Shown piece after piece: positions 15,093-17,437 of a DNA stretch of 17,437 nucleotides. The notes beneath the pieces are model-generated. The model was not told where the DNA came from. It searched no databases and was given only the letters and a program-made list of their open reading frames with translations. Position numbers and translations under genes: made by a program. The first letter of the stretch is position 1. Each line of letters begins with the position of its first letter. This DNA is from DATFLS01 sp964413425 (GTDB taxonomy: Bacteria; Fidelibacterota; JAANXI01): positions 1 through 17,437 of the forward strand of contig CAYPST010000089.1 in the NCBI GenBank assembly GCA_964413425.1, given 5' to 3'.

Positions 15093-16276
15093 GCAAGAAT
15101 ACCATTCCGGTTGGGCCATATCACCCGTTACTGGAAGAAGCGGAATACTTCACAATGGTAGTGGACGGCGAGACGGTGGTGGATATCGATCTGGATATCG
15201 GCTGGATGCACCGGGGACACGAATTTCTCTCCGAGTCCAGAACCTTTACCCAGTCGATCTACCTGGTGGAGCGGATTTGCGGGATTTGCTCAACCTCCCA
15301 TCCCCTGGCCTGTGTCCACGCGGTCGAAGACGTCGATAATATCGAAATTCCGCCGAGAGCCGCATACATCCGTACGTTAATCGGCGAGCTGGAACGCATT
15401 CACAGCCATCTCCTCTGGCTTGGACTGGCCGGCCATTTCATCGGCTACGATACCCTCTGGATGTGGTCGTGGAAATACCGGGAACCGGTGCTGGAACTCT
15501 GTGAGATTGTCTCCGGGAACCGGAACCATTACGGGATGATGCGGGTCGGCGGCGTAGCCAAAGACGTGGATCCGGAGTCGGTGCCGGAAGCCATGGAAAC
15601 TCTGAACATGCTGGAAAAGAAAATGCACATGGTGGCCAAAGCGGCCAAAGATGATCCGGTCCTCAAATCCCGGTTGAAAGGAGTGGGGGTGTTGTCCCAT
15701 CAGGATGCCGTGGACTATTGTGCAGTGGGACCAACGTCCCGGGCTTCCGGGGTGCGGGGCGACGTACGAAAGGATGAGCCACTCGATGCGTATGAACTGG
15801 TCGACTTTGAGGAGATTGTGCTGGAAAACGGGGATGTGTATGATAAACTGGTAGTCCGTGTGCTTGAGACCCTGGAATCAGTTAAAATTGTCCGGCAGTG
15901 CCTGGAGTACCTGCAAAAGAAGAATGGGACTATTCTGAACAATGTGGAGGAGGTTTCTCCCGGAGAAGGCATCGGGCGATATGAAGCCCCCCGCGGGGAA
16001 GTGTTTCATTATGTCCGCACCGACGGGACCAACCGGCCGATCCGGCATAAGGTGCGGGCACCCAGTTACGTGAATATTCCGACCTATGCTGCTTCCTGCA
16101 AAGGGATCCCGCTGGCGGATGCCCTGATTACCACCGCATCGGTGGACCCGTGCTACTGCTGTACCGAACGATCACTGAAACTCGTGGATCCGGATCGGAA
16201 GCCGTATGACATAGATCTGTTGCAACTCTCACGGGAGAAAACGGCCCAAATCAGGAGGGACATCCATGGAAAGTAG
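15089..16276 (+). CDS. Group 4 [NiFe] hydrogenase large subunit, NuoD-like
   Basis: The 395-residue catalytic subunit binds the NiFe centre that interconverts protons and H2. Both nickel-ligand cysteine pairs are intact: C64 and C67 in ERICGICSTSH (61-71), and C355 and C358 in DPCYCCTER (353-361). This separates it from complex I NuoD and from Mbx/Mbs-type relatives that have lost nickel ligands. An additional cysteine, C357, sits inside the second pair, where related enzymes usually have serine. Thirty-four residues follow R361, possibly a tail removed by a maturation protease. The ATG at 15089 follows AGGAGG (15078-15083). The end overlaps the antiporter-like gene by 11 bp. Group 4 is firm; the subgroup (4g-like, Ech-like or other) needs phylogeny. 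Confidence 0.95.
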   Translation: MSKNTIPVGPYHPLLEEAEYFTMVVDGETVVDIDLDIGWMHRGHEFLSESRTFTQSIYLVERICGICSTSHPLACVHAVEDVDNIEIPPRAAYIRTLIGELERIHSHLLWLGLAGHFIGYDTLWMWSWKYREPVLELCEIVSGNRNHYGMMRVGGVAKDVDPESVPEAMETLNMLEKKMHMVAKAAKDDPVLKSRLKGVGVLSHQDAVDYCAVGPTSRASGVRGDVRKDEPLDAYELVDFEEIVLENGDVYDKLVVRVLETLESVKIVRQCLEYLQKKNGTILNNVEEVSPGEGIGRYEAPRGEVFHYVRTDGTNRPIRHKVRAPSYVNIPTYAASCKGIPLADALITTASVDPCYCCTERSLKLVDPDRKPYDIDLLQLSREKTAQIRRDIHGK

Positions 16277-17437
16277 TGTGCTCGGTTTACTGGTTATTCT
16301 ACCGTTCGGTATCGCCGTTGTTAATTTGCTCTTGCCAGTGGTCTTCCGTAAGGTCCTGACCGTGCTCGGGCTGGTGGTGACGTTGATCCTTTCGTTTGCC
16401 TTATTCGGAGCACCGGCCAGTGACCTTTCCCTGTTCGATACGGTAATTTTTGCCACAGATAATATGGGGGCATTCGTCACCCTGTTTATCCAGATTCTGA
16501 GTCTGCTCATTCTGATTTTCTCGTTGAAGGGAGTCCGGCACGGGATCGAAAAGCCGTTTTTTATCCTCTATCCGCTGACGGTGGCGTTTTGTAACGGAGT
16601 CGTGGTCAGTGATCATATCGTCAGTTTTTTGACCTTCTGGGGGCTGTCCGGATTGACGCTGTATCTGTTCGCGCTCCTCGGTGAAACGGATGGTACGCCG
16701 AAAACCGCAAAAAAGACATTCATTCTTATTGGAGGAAGCGATGCGTTCCTGATTCTGGGATTTGCCATGATGATATTTTTGGCTCCAGGGACCCCCTGGT
16801 CACTGGGAGCGATCAACATTCCACTGGGAAATTCCGCTTCGGTATTCGCCTTTCTGTTCCTGCTGATAGCGGCGTTCACCAAAGCGGGAGGATTTCCATT
16901 CCATACCTGGGTGCCGGATTTTGCCAAAGACGCCCCCGTGGAAAGCGCCGCGTTTCTGCCGGCCTCGCTGGACAAGCTGCTGGGGATTTACCTGCTGGCG
17001 CGGATGATGCTGACCCTGTTTACCGTCCAGCTCCTGATGAACCTGATTGTGATCACCCTGGGCGCATTAACTGTGATCACGGCTGTGATGATGGCCATGA
17101 TTCAGCACAACGGACGCAAGCTGCTGGGGTATCACGCGGTCAGCCAGGTCGGGTACATGATCATGGGCGTCGGCAGCGGCAGTGTGTTGGCCTTCGCAGG
17201 TGGATTATTTCATATGGTGAACCATACTATTTATAAATCCGACCTGTTTCTCACCCTTGGTTCGGTGGAAAAGCAGGCCGGAACCAACAACCTGGATGAC
17301 CTGGGCGGCCTGGGAAAATTGATGCCGGCCACTTTTGTCATGGCACTGATCGGGGCCTTGTCCATCTCCGGGATTCCGCCTTTTAACGGCTTTTTCTCCA
17401 AGTGGATGGTCTACCAGGGGATTCTGGAGAAGGCGGC
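16266..17437 (+). CDS. NuoL/HyfB-like antiporter subunit, cut by window end
   Basis: The first 390 codons of a proton-translocating antiporter-like subunit are present and the frame is still open at the window edge. It starts with ATG at 16266, seven nt after AGGAGG (16253-16258), overlapping the large-subunit stop by 11 bp. About eleven hydrophobic segments are seen. Family marks are TKAGGFPFHTWVPDFAKDAPVESAAFLPASLDKLLGIYLLAR-like helices (K206 and K237), LLGYHAVSQVGYM (287-299), HMVNHTIYKSDLFL (316-329, K324) and SGIPPFNGFFSKW (368-380). The fifth-helix motif reads FLTFWGLSGL (121-130); relatives usually have a glutamate after the tryptophan, here G126. It would couple the hydrogenase to H+ or Na+ movement. 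Confidence 0.9.
   Translation, partial: MESSVLGLLVILPFGIAVVNLLLPVVFRKVLTVLGLVVTLILSFALFGAPASDLSLFDTVIFATDNMGAFVTLFIQILSLLILIFSLKGVRHGIEKPFFILYPLTVAFCNGVVVSDHIVSFLTFWGLSGLTLYLFALLGETDGTPKTAKKTFILIGGSDAFLILGFAMMIFLAPGTPWSLGAINIPLGNSASVFAFLFLLIAAFTKAGGFPFHTWVPDFAKDAPVESAAFLPASLDKLLGIYLLARMMLTLFTVQLLMNLIVITLGALTVITAVMMAMIQHNGRKLLGYHAVSQVGYMIMGVGSGSVLAFAGGLFHMVNHTIYKSDLFLTLGSVEKQAGTNNLDDLGGLGKLMPATFVMALIGALSISGIPPFNGFFSKWMVYQGILEKA

Overview
The window is a bacterial chromosomal segment with roughly balanced base composition by eye and closely packed genes. Most clear starts follow AGGAG-type ribosome binding sites. No rRNA, tRNA, CRISPR array or intact insertion sequence was seen. The lineage cannot be fixed from this sequence. 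The gene set (rsmD-coaD pair, P-loop/DRTGG-type Pta, E. coli-like NADP-Icd, a membrane 'spermidine synthase-like' protein and a group 4 [NiFe] hydrogenase) would suit an anaerobic or facultative bacterium, for example of the FCB superphylum or a deltaproteobacterium-like group. That placement is inference only.

Layout. Positions 1-708 are mostly non-coding: two tandem tetraloop hairpins, a GC-rich hairpin-bearing island of unknown origin, and two possible tiny ORFs chained stop-to-start into rsmD. Positions 709-3551 carry housekeeping genes on the + strand: rsmD and coaD (overlapping), a 260-nt gap, then an FmdB-type zinc-ribbon gene and icd, closed by a good intrinsic terminator (3575-3609). 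Positions 3733-4642 hold a candidate promoter and pcm, here encoding an apparently exported isoaspartyl methyltransferase. Positions 5031-7523 encode an 830-residue polytopic protein with a spermidine-synthase-like domain inserted between two membrane blocks. pta lies on the - strand (7643-9733), convergent to it. A 1.18-kb gap (9734-10909) separates pta from the divergent hydrogenase operon. It contains two perfect palindromes, a terminator-like hairpin and a convincing 47-codon small ORF.

The main system is the operon from 10910 to the window edge. Eight tightly coupled genes encode: an AsrA/HydB-like iron-sulfur protein, an AsrB/HydG-like FAD/NAD(P)/[2Fe-2S] protein, a CooF/HycB-like ferredoxin, a NuoH-like membrane subunit, the NuoB-like small subunit, a NuoC-like subunit, the NuoD-like [NiFe] large subunit with both nickel-ligand CxxC pairs, and a NuoL/HyfB-like antiporter subunit cut by the window end. 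The likely logic is a membrane-bound, ion-translocating group 4 [NiFe] hydrogenase with a pyridine-nucleotide module of the kind known from cytoplasmic sulfhydrogenases. The inferred electron path is NAD(P)H, FAD, [2Fe-2S], HydB-like clusters, ferredoxin-like subunit, small-subunit [4Fe-4S], NiFe site, in either direction. Hydrogenase maturation genes and any further antiporter subunits are not in the window and may lie downstream. Icd (NADPH) and Pta (acetyl-CoA/acetyl phosphate) would fit a metabolism balancing reductant through H2 and acetate, but only the gene neighbourhood supports that link.
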